A stretch of DNA of 64,000 nt from Amphibalanus amphitrite (taxonomy: Eukaryota; Arthropoda; Thecostraca; Balanomorpha; Balanidae): positions 1-64,000 of the forward strand of contig NW_024881857.1 in NCBI RefSeq assembly GCF_019059575.1. Reading direction: 5' to 3'. The position numbers were made by a program, and so were the translations under genes. The notes below the pieces were generated by a model. That model saw nothing but the letters and a program-made list of their open reading frames with translations. It searched no databases and was not told the origin of the DNA. Shown in pieces: positions 34,520 through 48,400 of this stretch. Position 1 is the stretch's first letter. Each line of letters begins with the position of its first letter.

Positions 34520-36086
34520 TGTGCCTCAGATGCAGTAATAGCTGCCGGTGCTCCGTCTTCTGATGCCAACGTCCTTCCTTTGACCCACTCCCACTGTACC
34601 GGCTTTTCTGGGTCTGATTTTTCCGCGACTTCTTGACAGATAGCTTGTGGCAGCGTTCAGTTTAAGGGCAGCGGTTAAGATAGAAAGGTCTTGTGCACCA
34701 TTGAACGCTGTTCAACTCGGCGTGGAGTGCTGTTATAGCATGAGCTCCGGCTCAACTGGTGAAGAGCCCCAGACACTCACCGTTTATAGGTCATTGATCT
34801 AGCAATGACAGAGGCCTTCTGGTTCATATCACTTCAGCGACGTCATGTAGGGATGGGTTTTACCACTATACAACTGTGTTCTTGCTGAAGGCGGATTGAA
34901 CCGGTAATACCAGACATAGCCAGTATCGGAATGACAAGGACCACACATGACCGATATGTAAACTGAATAATCAAAAGCACACTGCACAGGTCCGGGATCA
35001 GAGAGGTCATGGGGCGGCAGGCTAAGGGCAAGCGGGGCCAGTTTCTGTTTCAGCAGCTGCTGGCTTTCAGAGAATGAACAGAAGTAGGTATATTTCATTA
35101 TTTCACTTGCAGGAAGTTGATAACTTTCTGAGATTTAATATAGCCTATAGGCAGTAGGCAACTCGACTTATCGGTCAGACGTCTATAAATGTTGTGATAA
35201 TTGATGAGCGACTTCGAAACCCCAATTGAAATTTAATGATTCGATAACCTTACCTCAAAGTCACACTGAAAAGTTACCATTTCCGCTGCTTCGGTCGTTA
35301 CTGTTTGCATCATTTGTGTAGTTCACTTCCTTACAGTTTTTAATAGCGAGATTGGTAAATCAAGTTTGCTTTAAGGTTTCGAAATGTTCCATTGCTCGAT
35401 GCGAGTTGCAAGAATGACTTGCATTTATTGCTAGCATTTGCAGTGTCAAATAAACACCACGTAGGTATATTGTATATTAAAATACCGCTGACACCTGGCA
35501 CGAAGTGAGGTTACGTAACGAGACGCCATGTGACCCACTGCTCCACTTTCCCATCCAGGCCTCATATAATGCAATGATACCTGAAGCGTTTCATTCGGGT
35601 AGCTTTTTAGTTTGATAAAAACACAGTAGCCGTCCGTCTGATCATGTGAGTCATCCCGGCACTATCTGTGCACCTAATTCCAGGCGAGATATGAGGCACG
35701 CCAGAGTTGTATCTGTGGCCGACCGGACACTCCCCTTCGAAATTGGAACCGAGACGAGTGTCCTCGATTCCCGAGCGATGACATCGTCATCACAGAATAA
35801 ACACTGACGGGAGGGCCGCGTGTGACCCCGCGCTCTGATTGGCCGCAGGCTCGGCCTCGCGCACACGCCCCCTCCGGTGCCCTCGACACAGGACAGGCTG
35901 CGCCGCGCTGATGACAGACACAGTCGAACTGAAGTCAGAGAGCGACGTGTCGGTAGCAGTGGCACAGCTCGGGAACCGTGAGCAGAGAGAAGCAGGTCCA
36001 GCGGCTGTCGGCGGATCGGGACAGAGAGGCATCGCGGAGGAATTGGCGGATCTAATTGGATCGCGGCGCACACAGCAGCGGTAACC
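34520..36086. other. Region between the fibrinogen-like gene and GNMT
   Basis: Divergent intergenic region that must contain both promoters. The part from about 35640 is GC-rich and likely GNMT promoter and 5' UTR. A segment at 35670-35770 resembles the complementary strand of 32820-33000 (both contain the GCGAGATATGAGGCACG word). No other coding exon seen. Confidence 0.5.
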
Positions 36087-39000
36087 ATGGTCCTCGAGCT
36101 GGATCAGTACGCGGACGGCAAGGCGGCTCGGCTCTGGAGCCTCTACATCGGCGACCAGGCCCAGAGAACCAAGAACTACAAACAGTTCCTGAAGGGCATC
36201 CTCAACAGCTACAACTGCGAGACGGTGCTGGATGTCGCCTGCGGCACCGGGTAAGGCTGCAGTGCTCACTGCCAGATCCTGAAAGGCGGTCTTGGACGCT
36301 GGGGGGGGGGGGGCATACCCTCAAAAAAGTTTCCCTAAATTCCAGAAACTAATCGGATTTCGATTCCTTACGCACTGCTGTGCAGTTTACATAAATCAAA
36401 CTTTTCCAAACGAAAGCTTAGTTTTCGTTTCATTCTCGAAAACCGAAAATTTTCGTCGATTTTGGGCGCTCCCGGGGGCGAATGCCCCCACCCCTCTTGA
36501 CCCAGCAGTGGCAGTGTTGGCGTAGTTGTGTAAAAAATGCATTCTTGAAAAGAGTTTACCTGTTTGTCCTTGATTATGCAGATATTTACTTTCAATGGGG
36601 AGCAGTCACGAACAAAATTGTGACCACGTCCCCCGTGTGCCGAACAGGATCGACTCTGTGATGCTGATCGAGGAGGGGTTCAGCGTCACCTCGTGTGATT
36701 TCTCCGACAAAATGCTCAAGAGTGCCTGGAGCACCCGCTGGAGCCGCCGCAAGGAGCCGGCCTTCGACAACTGGGGTAAATGTTGCATTAATTAGTGATC
36801 AAATAGGACTCAAATCAAATAGTTATCAAATCAAATACCTAGTTATAGGGAAAGCTGCCTCCCCGGGAGTGGTCCCAGGAAATGGTTAAGAAGTGGTCAG
36901 GAGCTCGAGAAAATAATCAAGCTTGGTTAATCTATCTTTAATTTTACGAAATGTTAACGGCTTGAGAGTGTGAAGTGTGGTAACAGTTACCCCCCCCCCC
37001 TCCAAAAAACTATTGTTGCACCGCGGTTGTGGCGGCCCTTGTCCGGTCCTTCCGGTGCTGGCCGGGTGCATAGCTGACAGTGCACTATGACTCTTCACCT
37101 CCGCAGACATCTACGAGGCCAACTGGCTGACGCTGACCAGTGACCTGGGCACCGAGCGGCAGTACGACGCGGTCATCTGTCTGGGTAACTCGTTCGCCCA
37201 CCTGCCCGACCTCACCGGCAACCAGGACAGCCACCGGTGAGTCACAGGACACGTGACCCCGTCAGTCAGCAGTTAATGCACCACGTGATACCGTCGTCCG
37301 CAGTGGGGTAGCCACACGACCCAGTTAATCAGTAGTGGATACACCACCTGACCCCTCTAGTCGCCGGCGGTTGTATTTGTATCCATGTGCACATGTCCTG
37401 GAAAAACACCGATGGTTGTGCTATTGTGCAACTATCGATAGCGACTAGCGAGCTTTGCTCTTTGACGTATGAGAGTACCACGTGGCAGACACTGCGTAGG
37501 TTTACATACCACGTGATAAGTGGCCGCTGCCGAGTGACCACTGACCCGGAGTCCCGGACAGCCTTAGGGGCTGCGCAACTGATGCTTGTATAAATATTAT
37601 GATAAGATTGCAGTAGTCAAGATGACTAGCATTTCTACAAAGAGCCTCTGGAACGTTTCCGGGCTGTTCACATTTCAGCGCAGTCCTTGAAAGTACAGAT
37701 AAGAATGTATAACAGACAATGTTCATTAGTCGTTGCAACTGGTCTTTGGAGTTAGCGAATTACTTTCCTAAAAATGTGTTGTAGTGTTTGAAGAGTATTA
37801 CAGCGCAATCATTAGAATGTACAATAGAATGTACAATAGAATGTAGAATGTACGTACCTACAAACGTGCGAAACCACCGAATGACCCTAAAGCCACAGTA
37901 CATTCATAATTCATTAGGTACGTGTTAGTTGTTACAATTCATAAGTCGGTTAGACCTACATTTTCCGCATAATTTCCCCGAATAGCAACCGAACGTCGAA
38001 TAACTTTACACCTCAATTTCATATCATTATCTTCCGCCAGTTAGGCCTCATCCCGAGAAAGTACCGCCGTACGGTGTTAACAAAGAAAGTTTGCTCATTT
38101 TCAGGCTCGCATTGAAGAACTTTGCCGACATGGTGAAGCCCGGAGGAATCCTATTGATCGACCATAGGAACTATGACAGCATCCTGGACAAAGGCCGCGC
38201 CCCCACGAGGAATATCTACTACAACGTAAGATCCGTCAAGCACGAGGCATAAGAGTTAATTAACCATGCAGCTTGCAAAGTCACACGAGCCCCTGGGAAT
38301 CTCAGCATGCGGCTCGCTGCTTACCTACATGTTTTTCACTATGCGGGCAGCTGTCAGTAGGATTGGGACTTGGAATAAGTGTGTTGTGTACACGTGCAAG
38401 TTCCGCTACGATAAATCAAGAAGGGGACAGATAGACCATTTGTCTCTTTAGTGCCCTGACCATTTGTATTCAAAGTGTGATGGGTATCAATATCAAATTA
38501 GCATCATCTATAGACTGTGGCTCTACTGGCACTACTCATGCGCTCGCATCTCCTTCCCCAGATCCACACACTGTTAGGAGGGTTGGGTGTTTTACCACAT
38601 GTAGTAAAACACCCAACCCTTCTAACAGTGTTCTATTACCTTCTTCCTGGTGTTCATTTAGAAGCGCGAGTAATTTAAGCGGGGAAGGGACTAAATTAAC
38701 TTTCCTCAAGTGCTCAGATATGTACTGTGCAATTACACCGCTAACGGTGTTAATATTTTTTTGTGTGCATGACCATTTTCCTGTTGATGTAATTACCATC
38801 GTGTTAGAGAACACGACGACGAATGGACAAACTAACGCTGACGATGTTGAATTGTGAGTTGTGAATAAACATGATGATAACGAATGATACGACAATGACA
38901 CACTTCCCTACGCAGCTATGGACGTATCCCCGTGACTCCGAATGACAGAATAACATCGGAACGCCCTAGTCTGGTGTCTGCCACTCCTCTAATGTTAATA

Positions 39001-40060
39001 TATACATTGTGTGAGCTCCAAGGACACAGTGATGTAGTGTTTATTTCATGGCAGACACGTGCTAGATCGCAGGAGACCTATAACATTTAAATCCAGACGG
39101 CAATGCAAACTAGCATGATCATTCGCTGAATCATTGTGAGATGCATACTTTTCCATACACATTCTAACTCACATGCATGCCATGTATCAAATATATTATA
39201 CTATACAAATATACTTATAAGTTCGTTTACTTACGTGTCTTTATGTCGTGTGCATGATACTGCATATGTAATGTGTGTTTTATATAATGGCCCAGAAACC
39301 CCTCGGCCCTCGTCTAATTCCGCATTCTCAGGGCATCAACATTGTCTGTCTACAGAGTCAGTACGTTTCCGACATCAAAACATCAGTCGTGTACCAAAAC
39401 GGCTCCCCGGTGAAGATTATTCTGGACTACGTGATGTCTGATCCCAGCACTACAGAACAGAAATATGAGGACAACGACAGGCGGAAAAAGTCGCTCTTCT
39501 CCACCAATCCCTCGGACAAGTAAGATAACTGGGAGTCTGCGGAGAGGTAACGATATTGCAGTGGTCACGTTGCATGCGAGTGAAACTTGCAGAGAGAAGT
39601 CTTTGCATACCTACTCGTGTAGCATGCTTGGACTGAAAAGTTTAGAGACTGTAGAGCAATCTGTGTGAATTTAACAATTTTTCAACTGCGATTTTGAGTG
39701 GAATGATTTACGTACCTAATCGATTCCCTTGTGATTAAAATAAAACAAAGCGTGGACCTCTTGGGCGTGATTTTGTAGCTGATGGCCAAGTCATGATGGT
39801 TGATAAATGTTAACATTTTCTGTTGCAGCGAGTTCACGCTCAGCTACTACCCACACCGCCTGAGCAGCTTCCGCGCTCTGCTGGAGGAGGCGTTCGACCA
39901 CCGCGCCACCATCACCACCCTGGGCGACTTCCAGCCGCTGGAACAGGCCCAGGACCCGGCCTTCTACATACACGTCGTGCGCAAACTGCCCACGGTAGAA
40001 GATTTGGGCGTCGAAGAAGTATGGCAGGCCACCTCCAGTTCCGGCGAGGAGTTCTTCTGA
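36087..40060 (+). CDS. GNMT: Glycine N-methyltransferase, 6 exons
   Basis: Transfers methyl from S-adenosylmethionine to glycine giving sarcosine, buffering the cell's SAM/SAH ratio in the cytosol. Exons: 36087-36250, 36648-36775, 37107-37236, 38105-38225, 39356-39519, 39829-40060. All borders are GT/AG and intron phases are 2, 1, 2, 0, 2. The product is 312 residues (mammalian about 295). [18 protein letters not shown] opens the conserved part, followed by the SAM-binding LDVACGTG (about 48-55), [38 protein letters not shown] and TLSYYPHRL. The ATG at 36087 has the strong context ACCATGG. The N-terminus is shorter than in mammals and the C-terminal tail longer by an acidic extension ending EEFF. 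Introns carry a 64-base hairpin and G-runs but no damage to exons. Confidence 0.95.
38568..38631. repeat. 64-nt near-perfect hairpin in GNMT intron 4
   Basis: About 30 bases on each side (ACACTGTTAG... and ...CTAACAGTGT) pair with only one or two mismatches around a loop of a few bases. It could be a very small MITE remnant, or a pre-miRNA-like RNA hairpin if transcribed with the gene. Confidence 0.85.
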
Positions 40061-40600
40061 GGCAGGTGGCCAGATAGCTGAAGGAGAGTTGCGGCCATAA
40101 GGAGCCCCGCTGGGGGATCGGTCCAGATCCGGCCCAGTCCGTGAAGGACAGAAGCCACCGCTTCGGCCCCGACACCTTGGCCTTAACTCCTCGCGTCGGC
40201 CGGACGCACCAGACGCGCCGGCCGCACCGCCCGAGTTAAGGCCCTGCCTGCGGGCAGCGGGTGTCACAGCCACCACGGGAGGCCTTGGCCTTAACCCCCC
40301 GGGCACGCGCCGTGACCCAGGTTAAGGCCGTGTCGCTGAGACGCGGGCCTCCCACCCACCATCGCGCGCGCCGCGCCCGCCGCCACCCACCGGGGACGGC
40401 CGGGCCGGGCGCCACCAGATGCACCTTGACTTCCACTCCTCACCGCCGCGCGGCGGCCGGGTTCAAGTCCTCTCGGGTGCATCCGCCACAGTCGAGGCTC
40501 GCCTTGACGTCACCCCCGTGCGGCTCTGACCGCTGGGATGAAGTCCTCTCGGGCGAGCCGGCAATCCCTCTCGTATAGGCCGGGGCACGCTTTACGTTGG
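40061..40600. other. GC-rich region after GNMT (3' UTR or island)
   Basis: Very GC-rich with short repeats of GGCCTTAA-type and AGTCCTCTCGGG words (40465-40480, 40543-40554). Open frames on both strands are composition artefacts. An acceptor-stem-like pair GATGCACC/GGTGCATC at 40418/40476 does not close into a tRNA. Confidence 0.4.
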
Positions 40601-41391
40601 GTCAGATGCTGTCAGATTTCGGGTGCTCTCCTAATTCTGCTTCAACTCATGCTTTGTTCTCTAGTTCTAAGCTATCTCATCATCATTCGCCTAATCATAC
40701 GCCACCCAACGCTTTTGTAGTGATTTATAGTCCGTTAATATTTTTTGCGTCGTTTCAAAGTTTCAACGAATGCATATGAGAAGGCTTACTTGACGTCAAG
40801 ACGAAAAAATATTACCTGCATGCTGCATGCATAAGGCTGGGCGAGTGCATATGTTCAAAATATTTGTGAGTCATTTTGGCAATACCCATTCCGTTTGCCA
40901 GCATTACATCAAAGCGCAGATTACAGAAAGAGCAGCAATTGCTCCCCTTCGGCCTTGATACTTTGTTGAATCTCTACTTTATGCTTGTCTCATTTATATT
41001 TAGTTTTGATACGGTATGGGGCATGTGGCCTTTATATCAGGACATCGGGGTAGGACGCTACTTATTTGTGGCGGGTAATATGTTTTACTAAACAGGTGAC
41101 AAAATCTGAAGGCGAGGTTCGTAAATCTGCCGCAAATGATTCGTCTAATATTTGGAGCAGCTGTCCTCACTCACTTCATCACATTGTCTGCTATCACACG
41201 CACTAACAATTCAACCTCGACATGGAACATGTGCTTGTGAAAATAAACGAGCTCATCCAAGCATTGTTTGTTTGCACTGATATGGCTGTCTATATGATGT
41301 GTCTATGGCTGGCACTTCTATAGAAGTCACCATCCATAAAAAATAATTCATTCTGATGCAGCTGTCTTCCCTCAGCAGTCGCCTTTCCACC

Positions 41392-42390
41392 TTAACCCTA
41401 TTCCTGGCGGGCTCCGCCGGGACAAGAAACTGGCGGGGGGGGGCCGATTCGGCCCCCCCCCCCCTGAGATCTCGAGAACGAAGCAAGATAGCGACAAGCG
41501 GTAAACGGCATCGGATACGCACGGCCAAGATCTACAATTTTTACTAAGGTCATTTTCAGGTCAGGTCAAAGATGACGTCACAGGGGTCGAAAAAGTCAAA
41601 ATGGCGGCGCTAGATATGGAGAGAGTTTTTCTCGAATAACTTTCGAATTAGTCAAGATAGGAACAAACTAAGGGCATCATCGTGATCCTCTCGTCAATCC
41701 GCATCGAATGATATATATGTTGACCTCGAAAGGTCAAGGTCAAAGGTTGACCTCAGGTCACGTGACCTCGAGGTCATCATGTATATCATTCGATGCGTCT
41801 TGACGAGCTGAACACAATGAGACCATCCACGCGTCTGTATCTTGTTCCTGTACGGAGTTATTGGCCAAAAACCTTTGGTGACCTTTGATGACGTCACATG
41901 ACCTCACAGCTGCCCAACAGCAAAACAGACCTCAAGGTAGTGAAGGTTGATCGTATATGAAGTCATGTATGGTATATGGGGCCATTCCGACCCGTTTTAG
42001 TGGTAAAAACAGGGAGTTGATTTTTCCCCCATTGACTTATAATGGGGAGGTCGCGAAATTGACCTGACCTTAGGTCACCGATATCAAAATTCCGAGATAT
42101 ACAAATTGCACATACTGGTACCCTAACTAAACCCTGAAGAGAAGAAATTGATCGGTCAAAAACTCTAGCTCTGGCGTGATTGCAAACTTTTCTGAGGTAG
42201 GGTCACCAAACCGCCTCTGGTGACCTGACCTGAGGTCAGATCAACTCAAAATTTTCAGACATGTTGCGTAGAAGGCTTTTAGGAAAAGTCAGAAAATTTG
42301 AGCTTCCTAGCTCAACGCGTTTGGGAGAAATAACCAAAAAACCTCAAGGGGGGGGGCTCCTGAGGCCCCCCCCGCCAGGAATAGGGTTAA
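41392..42390. mobile_element. TTAA-flanked repeat copy C, complete (999 bp)
   Basis: TTAA at both ends (41392-41395, 42387-42390) with inverted termini CCCTATTCCTGGCGGG and CCCGCCAGGAATAGGG. The body matches copy B at 21460-22115 almost base for base, then diverges at about 42105. Non-coding and dense in AGGTCA words. Fits a piggyBac-like MITE in which the terminal 40 bases vary between copies while the body is kept. Confidence 0.85.
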
Positions 42391-42667
42391 TAATTTGATT
42401 TGATTTAAACTTAGTTTCAACTTTCAGGCATGATAAATTAGCGTCATCAGCTGTCAGCACTAAGCGCGATACGTCCCTCACATTTCCCGCGGCCTTCTTT
42501 GTCCGCACCTGGCCCTCACCATGGCCCGGACCAAGTGTTTCGGTGAACTGCACCTCGGCTACGTTACTGTCGTCTGTCATCCTGCAGCAGCCCAGCCGCG
42601 GCACTGGCTGGCTCGACACCGCTTGGTCGCACGTCACACATTGAACAGAATCACATTGAACAGAATC

Positions 42668-42900
42668 ATTGACTGCAGAATCATGTTCCAGTCCAAACAA
42701 GCAAACTATCAGCCATCAGGTGACTGGAACACTGGGCTGTGCCTTTAATCGCGCAATTAAGCGTGTCTATGGTGAACAGGACCTCGAAGCGGCTGTCACT
42801 TTGACTTATGACAAGTGCCATGCGGCACAGTCTACCATTCCAGGCAACTGATTGCCCGTGAGGAATAAGAGGAAATCTATTCTGCATGTATAGTTAGGTA
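42668..42900. mobile_element. Diverged copy of the 22735-22945 MITE
   Basis: Begins GACTGCAGAATCATGTTCCA and shares the GCGCAATTAAGCGTGTC and CCAGGCAACTGATTGCC blocks with the copy at 22.7 kb; the right end is degraded. Confidence 0.6.
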
Positions 42901-43362
42901 GTCACTAGTCAACTATGCAAGGCTGACAAATTATAAAGCCCTTAACGTTCGGTAGGCAAAATGAATGCTGTAACTTACTTAAGTGTAAATAATGTAAGAT
43001 AAAACACCATAACCACCCACTGTTTGCTCAAGGGCGATAAAGATGAAATAAATAAGCTAAGCGTGTTAAATAATTCACCGCTTACACGTTATAGATAAAC
43101 AGACGTTGAGCAGCGTGCAAAGTACAAAGATCATACCTATAAACGGCAACTGCAATGCCTCCAAAGCCCTCCATGGGATAGACCCTCGTATCAGAGCAAA
43201 GGAAATCATAGGGTGACCTATAGAGCATATCGTAATCGATATCGTAAGATTGTCGCGACTCGCGTCCTCAAAAGAAGAAAATTCGCAGCGCGAAGGACCC
43301 AAAACTTATGAAAACCATTGACAGAACGACACCATTGTCCACTATGGAAACCTACCAACAAA

Positions 43363-43528
<166 letters not shown>

Positions 43529-43689
43529 TCTCTCTTCCTTCTCCTCTCTCTAGACTATGTTTCTCTCATAGACAAACTCACAAATAGGTGCAGAGCCTAC
43601 GAACGGGTACGCACAAACACAAATATTTCACGCATAGCTATATGTATGTACCCACTGACGATCGACGCTCACTGGAAGCTTTTACTCTA

Positions 43690-43900
43690 TTGCCAGTTTT
43701 GCCGATCCTGTTATATATATCGATCTTTGGCGCCGCGGGCTCCATCTTGTTCCGTCTCGCGGTCCCAGCGGGGGGCTGCTCATCTCGCCTCTGATTGGCT
43801 GACCTGGTCGGTGGGCGGGGCCGTGTCATCTGCCCCGAGGCGACTGCTCCCTGCAGAGCACACCAGTCGACCGGCAGAGGTGATGGGTGGGTGAGCCCGA
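43690..43900 (+). promoter_or_regulatory. Candidate promoter and non-coding first exon of the bHLH gene
   Basis: TATATATAT at 43710 is followed by a GC-rich island with an inverted CCAAT box (ATTGGCTG, 43794-43801), a GC box (GGGCGGGGC) and a donor-like GGTGAGCC near 43890. It precedes the first coding exon of the NHLH-type gene by 1.6 kb on the same strand. Inferred from motifs only. Confidence 0.35.
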
Positions 43901-44699
43901 GGCGACGGCCGGGGTCAAACCGGGCCGCACGAGTGGATCGCTTCTGACAGGACGGCGAAACCGGTACGTGGTAGTATGGCCCACTGCGGACTAAATTTGG
44001 CCCTTGCATTGGAAGTGACGACTCTATTTTATCAGTGCGCTTGTTATATTCTAAGTTGCTGCTTTTTTTGTAAATTTACGACCATCGAATTCTTATCAGA
44101 TTCCATCGTTGAGCTATTTGCCATTCGATGCCACTCTTATGTGTTCTTGAACATCAGAGGCGTTATCAGTGTTCGACGAAGGGAAGTGAAAGATTGGACC
44201 GACTCACTCCTTCCAATTGTGATGCCCATAGCTGTTACATACATTCAAATACAAATAGAAATGCTTGGGGAAGCGTGGGGAAATAGATGAACGAAAGAGA
44301 AATGGGAGGTGGTGTGCAATATTTGGCTATCCAAGCAAAGAAATAATATTTGTTTGCACATTTTCGAACAAAATTAGTTGGTGCACGTCACTTTCAAAAG
44401 TTTTCCTATTCCAGTTACCAAGTTGCCGCGGCGTCAATAAAGTGTTAAAAATATTTTGTTTTATAATCTAATCTAATTTGTCGCTCATCTCGCAACGTCA
44501 ATTATTCAGACCCTTCACTATCTGGCATCTGCTGCCTGTTAACTGTGAAGGCTCTGTTTAATAAGCCTGAGTGTGTTTGATATTCTTATGTCTTTTTTAG
44601 GAGAGACATTTGATATGAAAATGACGATTTTGGGTAGTGAGATAACGCGCCTAATCCGTGTCCTATAGTGGCCAATCTACCGCTAAACTAGCCATTTTC

Positions 44700-44970
44700 A
44701 CGACGGGCTATCCGGGGGTTTGCACCTAATTTGACCAAATCTGCACCTACTCTTTTACAGGAAATATCTTTATTTTATGAATTTATTTCAGTGTTTTAAT
44801 CGATGATGCTCTCTGATAATATGACAAGGCAGGCATATAAGCAATTAGCGCAACCCTAGCTGATAGCTACTAAGTGACACACTGAACCTGATTTGACCAA
44901 ATCTGCACCTAATCTGCACCAGATGTGCACCAAATGTGTACCAGATGGCCGTCATGAAAACGAATACTAT
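44700..44970. repeat. Dispersed repeat, inverted copy of 16.97-17.22 kb
   Basis: Contains TGACCAAATCTGCACCTAAT twice in variant form plus GCACCAAATGTGTACC, complementary to words at 16995-17210. Confidence 0.65.
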
Positions 44971-45458
44971 GTAGCACCTGCCTAGCATGTCCAAATCACC
45001 AAGTCAGGTGCCATGTTGAGTGGAATCGAGGTAATTTACTTTGATGTTGTCTTTAAATTATTTAGATGATTTTCATGTTTACGGTATTCCAATTTCAATT
45101 TTACCGGTTTAAATCTCATTGAATTGCCAGTCCCGGTTCTCCCCTAAATTTGTCCCTTTTCTGGATGCGTCTTAGTCAAATGTTCACTTTTGTTAAATTT
45201 ATTTAGTAAAAAATAACAGCTAATATTTAAATCAATTTTCAGTTTTTAAAACCAACTTTCATAAGTTTTCAAAGTAAACGTACGAATACCTACCTAATGG
45301 CTCATTTCACCCGGTCCCCGTGCGAGATTTTTAGGTCATTGCACGCCTTTTTGGGTACAAAAAGAAATGGATGGAATGCGCCCCTCCTCCACCCCTCTTG
45401 ATTTCCCACAGGTGTTATGCCTGTTTGATTCCTTGCCTGCAGGATTCGCTACTGGAAT

Positions 45459-48400
45459 ATGTGGGCAACGAACCTTGACTTGGATCTGGAAGACAGCTGT
45501 GACGTCACCACGTCTGGTATTACGTCACACGATGCATCCTCACCGCCGGGCATCTATCAACTGGACAGGAAGAAATCGTAAGTGCTAGTTCCTATAGCAC
45601 CAGTTTGTAGTAAATGGTGAACGACGATCCTCCGAACTACTCACTAGCTATGTATGTATACGTTTGGAGCTTAGGCTTCGCTTTCCCGTAACTAAAAAAC
45701 AGCCTTGTCCTTCGAATCCCTTCATATCATCTTCGGTCTTCCGCTTAAGTCCTTATCACAAGATCGGTGCTTTTCTATTTTTGGTGCTTCTCAATAGGTA
45801 GGTACTCACAAGTTCAGTTTTACGGCGCAATAGCCGCACTGCACCCAACGGTTCTACGAACGTACTTTGCGCACTGAAAATTTTGGCCCAAGACCGGAAC
45901 TGGTCGTGGTCACCAGTTTCGGACTGCACCTCAAAACTAATTTTGCTCTTTGTTTGTTTTCTTAGCTTATTATTTCACCTTAATTTGAGTTTCATATTTG
46001 AGAGATCATCATATTTGATTGAAGTAGAATATGAGTTAAGAATGACATTTTCTCTGCATAATTCATTATTTACGTTATTTTCATGAATTTAATATAAAAT
46101 GTGTACCATCGTGAACATGTCATTAACCACAATCTCTTCTAACCATTCATCACCAATACCAGATCTCGCAGAAACGGAAAAAGTTTAGTCTCCGCCCTCC
46201 GGAGCTCTGAACTTTTTTCGGTTCCGATTTGTCGACTTTTGCGGGATTTCCTTCCACGGGACGCCAAACTAGCAGTGTAGCTCGTCCATACATTTGCTAT
46301 GGGACGAACTTTACGACGCGAACCGAAATCCCGCAGAAACCGAAAAAAAAAACACAAAACATAATGCATGCCAGTGTAGCTCGAGCTTAACCATTTTTAT
46401 CACACACAAAAAATATTTGATTTCAAATTGTGCTCGGTGTACCTGGAAATAGTGTCTTAAAAATAATCAGAGAAACAATTCGACTGCAAAGTTGCATGCG
46501 TAATAAGATGCAACAACCTTGGTCATCGATGCAACATACGATTTTCCAACACACTCCAGAGTGTAAAAGAGTTTGAAATATTTTCAAGCAAAGTGTTGGT
46601 AAGGATTGATATGACTTCAAGTAACAAAAAGTGACTTATAACGACTTATATAAAGTTGTATCGTTACCGCTATTGAGCTTGACATACGCGCGCCGCCAGG
46701 ATTCATTCATCAGGGGCCCCGGCATGTCGGCCGACCGGTGACCGCCCCCCCCCCCCCCCGAAAAAAAAAACTTTCGCCTAGATCCGCCCTTGGCAAGTAC
46801 TACAAGTACTGTTTTCCTCTCGCAAAAAAAATATCACACTAAAAAATGTGCTACTTTTATATTTTCTAAAAGCTATAGGTACAATAAAAATAATGTGACG
46901 GTCGAATAGGTAATTTTTCCTCAAAAAAATGAGAAAGGTCATATTCTCCTTACGCGTGTCAAAGACTTTTAATGAGGTCATATTAACCCGCGCACCGACG
47001 GGGGTCTGCGCCAATTCTTAGAACCGACGGGGGGCGGATGAACCCCCCTGAAATCTCGAGAACGAAGCAAGATAACGACAAGCGGTAAACGGCATGGGAT
47101 ACGCACGGACAAGGTCTACAATTTTTACTAAGGTCATTTTCAGGTCAGGTCAAAGATGACGTCACAGGGGTCGAAAAAGTCAAAATGGCGGCGCTAGATA
47201 TGGAGAGAGTTTTTCTCGAATAACTTTCGAACTAGTCAAGATAGGAACACTCTAAGGGCATCATCGTGATCCTCTTGTCAATCCGCATCGAACCATATAC
47301 ATGGTGACCTCGAAAGGTCAAAGTCAAAGGTTGACCTCAGGTCACGTGACCTCGAGGTCATCATGTAGGCATATCATTCGATGCGCCTTGACGAGCTGAA
47401 CACAATGAGACCGTCTGCTTGGTTGTATCTTATTCCTGTACGGAGTTATTGGCAAAAAACCTTTGGTGACCTTTGATGACGTCACATGACCTCACAGCTG
47501 CCCAACAGCAAAACAGACCTCAAGGTAGTGAAGGTTGATCGAATACAGGGGCGCAGCCAAGGAGGGGGGAGGGGCACACTGGGCTTTAGCCCCTCCCAAA
47601 TCTAACCGGCGCCCTCATGGCGCCGACGAGCTGAACGCAATGACGAAATGATCGTGGAAGGATGGCGCCTTCCACGATCATTTCGTGGTGACGAAGGCGC
47701 CTCTCTAATGTCCAACACTCTAGGCGCCCTCGACGGTAAGCCATTGCGGTACACCATGCGGCACTGGCACCCAGGTTTACAATTTTATATCCCTTTGTGG
47801 GTGAAGATGCACCCACAATCCTGAACTGCCGGATATCCACCCCCAATCTCCTGACCATCTAGCGCCCTCCTCATCTTCAGCGCCCTTCTGTCTTTTCAGC
47901 GCCCTTCTGATCTGTCGGCGCCCTTCTCGCCATTCAGCGCTTTTATGGCCTATCGGCGCCCTTTTCACATTCGGCGCCCTCTGGGCTGACCAGTCGGCAC
48001 CTTCATGGTCCTTACCACACAGCATCCTGCTGATCTGTCTGCGCCCTCCTTATCGTATTATAGCGCCCTCCTCACCGTACAGCGCCCTCCTGACCTGTCG
48101 CAGGCCTCCTCACTGTATGTATAGCAGCCTCCCAAGTCCCAACCATACAACGCCGGCCTCCAGACCGGCGCCCTCTGCGTTTAGCGCCCTCCTGACAAGT
48201 CGGTGCCCTTTTCACCGTAGACGGCCCTCCTGAGCTGTAGGCGGCCTCCTGACCGTATGTACATCGCCTTCCTCACCTGTCCGCGCCCTCCTCTTTAAGC
48301 AATGCCCTTTTTTAAGCAGGCCAATTTTTCATTTCCAACTTAATGGTGTTCGTTATAGCTAAGCCAATCAGGAACGGCTTAGGTCACTTCGTGATTGAGG

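Noticed and set aside
35651-36269. Overlapping minus-strand frames upstream of and across GNMT exon 1
   Set aside because: Open only because of high GC; they are antisense to a convincing conserved exon.
40418-40483. tRNA-like segment with GATGCACC/GGTGCATC ends and GGTTCAAGTCC
   Set aside because: The T-stem does not pair and there is no anticodon arm, so not a tRNA gene.
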